This document shows positions 57,890-60,000 of a stretch of 60,000 bases of DNA, piece after piece; the first letter of the stretch is position 1; each line of letters begins with the position of its first letter. The DNA is from Adiantum capillus-veneris (lineage: Eukaryota > Streptophyta > Polypodiopsida > Polypodiales > Pteridaceae), in contig CM043953.1 in assembly GCA_014529385.2 (NCBI GenBank), positions 81,292,338 to 81,352,337 on the forward strand. The letters run 5' to 3'. A program made the translations under genes and the position numbers. The notes under the pieces are model-generated. The model was not told the DNA's origin, ran no database searches, and saw only the letters and a list, made by a program, of their open reading frames with translations.

Positions 57890-59560
57890 CTCAATAATAA
57901 TAACAAGGATGACCAAAGTTCACACCCATGTAGGTGCCCTTGAATGGAATAAATGCTCTTTGAGAGCTTATACATTGACACCTAGGCGATTTGCTGGCCC
58001 TAGGGCCATAGGCTTCTCTCGTTTCTAATGAGAGATCCTATGGCTTTAGAGCCATAGGGTTCCAATGAATAAGATCAAGGGCCATAGGTTGCCCTCGATT
58101 GTAATGAGAGATACTATGGCCCTAGGTTCATACGGCTTCCATGGTGCCCATGTAGGTGCCCTTGAATGGCCTAAATGCTCTTTGAGAGCTTTTACATTGA
58201 CACCTAGGTGATTTGCTGTCCCTAGAGACATAGGACTCTCTCATTTCTAATGAGAGATCCTATGGCCTTAGAGCCATAGGGTGCCAATGAATAAGCTCAA
58301 GGGACATAGATTGCCCTCTATTCCAATGAGAGATCCTATGGCCCTAGGGCTATCATGATGCCCATGTAGGTGCCCTTGAATGGCCTAAATGCTCTTTGAG
58401 AGCTTTTACATTGACACTTGATCCACCCTCTACCCCTAGGGCTTGAGATCCTATGGCCAAGGCCATAGGTTGCAGTCTATGGTAATAAGAGATCCTATGA
58501 CCCTAGGGCCATAGGACTGCCATGGTGCCCATGTAGGTACCCTTAAATGGCCTAGATGCTCTTTGAGAGCTTTTACATTGACACCTAGGCCAACCTCTGG
58601 CCATAGGTCCATAGGCTTCCCTCTATTTTGATGAGAGATCCTATGGCCTTAGGGCCATATGGCACCAATGTATAAGCTCAAGGGCCATAGGTTGCCCTCT
58701 ATCTCAATTAGAGATCCTATGGCCATAGCACTGTCATGGTGCATATGTAAGTGTCCTTGAATGGCCTAAATGCTCTTTGGGAGCTTTTACATTGACATCT
58801 AAGCCACCCTTTGTCCCTAAGGCCATAGGTTTCCCTCTATTCTAATGAGATATCATATGGCCCTAGGGCCATAGGATGCCAATGTATAAGCCCAAGGGCC
58901 ATATGCTACCCTCTATTGTGATGAGAGATTCTATGGCCCTAGGGATCAAGGGCCATAGTTTTTCCTCCATTGAGAGATCATATGGCCCTAGTGCCTTAAG
59001 GTGCCAATGTATATGCTCAAGGTCCATAAGTTGCCTCTTTATTGTAATGAGATATCCTATGGCCCTAGCTACCATGTAGGCACACTAGAATGTCATAAAT
59101 GCTTTCTTAGAGGTTTTACATCGACACCTAGTCCACCCTCTGGCCCTAGAGCCATAGGGCTTAAGAGCCTTAAGTTGCCCTCTATTAAAAAAAAAGGATC
59201 ATATGGCCCTAGGGCCATAGGGTTCCAATGCATAAGCTCAAGGGCCATAGGTTGCCCTTTGTTCCAATGAGAGATCCTATGGCCCTAGGGTCATAGGGCT
59301 ACCATGTTGCACATGTAGGGGCCCTTGAATGGCCTAAACGCTCTTGGAGAGCTTTTACATTGACATCCTATGTTTTTTGGGACACATGATATTGATCATA
59401 GGTTTCTCTAAGACTTTGCAAGATCCTATAATACACACTTTCATGGCCTTAAGGCTACATGGATAGGATTTTTTATAGGTATAAAATGGAGATACCTTTA
59501 TAGCCTTAGGTCTATAGGATGAACCTCTATATTTGCACCATGTGGCCGAAGGGCCATAGG
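57890..59560. repeat. Degenerate minisatellite with 20-bp palindrome
   Basis: A block CCCATGTAGGTGCCCTTGAA (with TGGCCTAAATGCTCTTTGAG following) recurs at about 57928, 58147, 58361, 58529, 58741, 59070 and 59308, giving units of roughly 170-330 bp. Within units, GAGATCCTATGGCCCTAG and AGGGCCATAGG repeat many times. Together they make CTATGGCCCTAGGGCCATAG, its own reverse complement. Apparent open frames here are by-products of the repeat. Confidence 0.9.
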
Positions 59561-60000
59561 ATTTTCCCTAGAGCAGAGGGTTTTGATAATAACTTTCTTC
59601 AAGAAAACCATATTTCATCCTGTGGCTCCTTTTTGGTATCTTTAATAATCTATGAGAGCCTAAAATATTTCTATCTTTGGCTTTAGGGCCATAGGGATAG
59701 GGTTTTTTTGTAATACAAAGAGAACTCTATAACCTTAGGATTGTAGTAGGGTACTTTTTGCATGTGCCACCCTATGGCTCTAAGTCCATAGGACATGTGT
59801 GGAGTACTCTACAACCTCAGGATGTGCAATTTCATCCCTTTAGTCAAGGGGCATCTTCCAATATTCTTCTTAATTAACCACTTAAAAACGCTCGTGGGAC
59901 CTACTCTTCAGAGATAGGTGACCCATTGCCAGAGGGAATCAAGCATCAATCATAATGGTTCGACAATTAGAGAATTTTTAGTGTTCTATGCAAGCCAAGC
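59561..60000. other. Decaying edge of the minisatellite
   Basis: Single GGCC and CATAGG cores persist with falling density. No gene seen. Confidence 0.6.

Noticed and set aside
57890-59560. Regular repeats as a CRISPR array
   Set aside because: Units vary from 170 to 330 bp, the spacers are themselves repeats, no cas genes are present and the context is eukaryotic.

Overview
The window looks like repeat-dominated nuclear DNA of a land plant. It holds Ty1/copia elements primed by initiator tRNA-Met, a Ty3/gypsy family primed by tRNA-Asp, a chromovirus, a LINE fragment and very many long (GA)n/(CT)n and (CA)n tracts. The Penelope-type reverse transcriptase (RT), rare in flowering plants, points to a seed-free plant (fern, lycophyte or bryophyte) or a conifer. 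That placement is inference. I see no rRNA, tRNA, CRISPR array or bacterial-type operon, and no intact host gene.

Layout. 1-1222: 3' end of a gag-protease LTR family I call G (copy G-a, + strand). 1223-5472: microsatellites, a decayed LINE RT (-) and a SWIB-domain gene fragment (+). 5473-9429: complete copia element C (-). 9430-13800: a near-perfect palindrome, tandem duplications, long GA/CT tracts and one possible host first exon. 13800-15150: second, broken copy of C (+).

15152-35465 is a nested stack. Two copies of copia family B lie head to head (15152-18003 on -, 32100-35465 on +). Copia A (18104-32051, -) sits between them with a GCTTA target duplication. The G element (G-b, 19718-28538, -) sits inside A with a TTCAT target duplication. 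35909-39124 has two further copia-type LTRs with primer sites, a cluster of palindromic boxes and unassigned DNA. 39125-42257 is a truncated third G copy (-).

42258-57640 is a tandemly arranged Penelope-like element. A repeat of about 3.1 kb (complete at 54531-57640) flanks a broken RT reading frame of about 3.3 kb. The upstream repeat was hit by a chromovirus and then lost about 1 kb together with the chromovirus 5' end. This leaves the one long intact protein in the window (1456 aa gag-pol with chromodomain), whose first ~30 codons come from the Penelope repeat. 57890-59560 is a degenerate minisatellite built on a 20-bp perfect palindrome.

No copia copy here retains an RT core (deleted in A, truncated away in B and B', absent in C), and family G has gag and protease but no RT or integrase. 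Most elements must have moved with proteins supplied in trans or have decayed since. The strongest leads for something new are the Penelope-like unit, the gag-protease family G, the unknown domain carried by element C, and the palindromic minisatellite.
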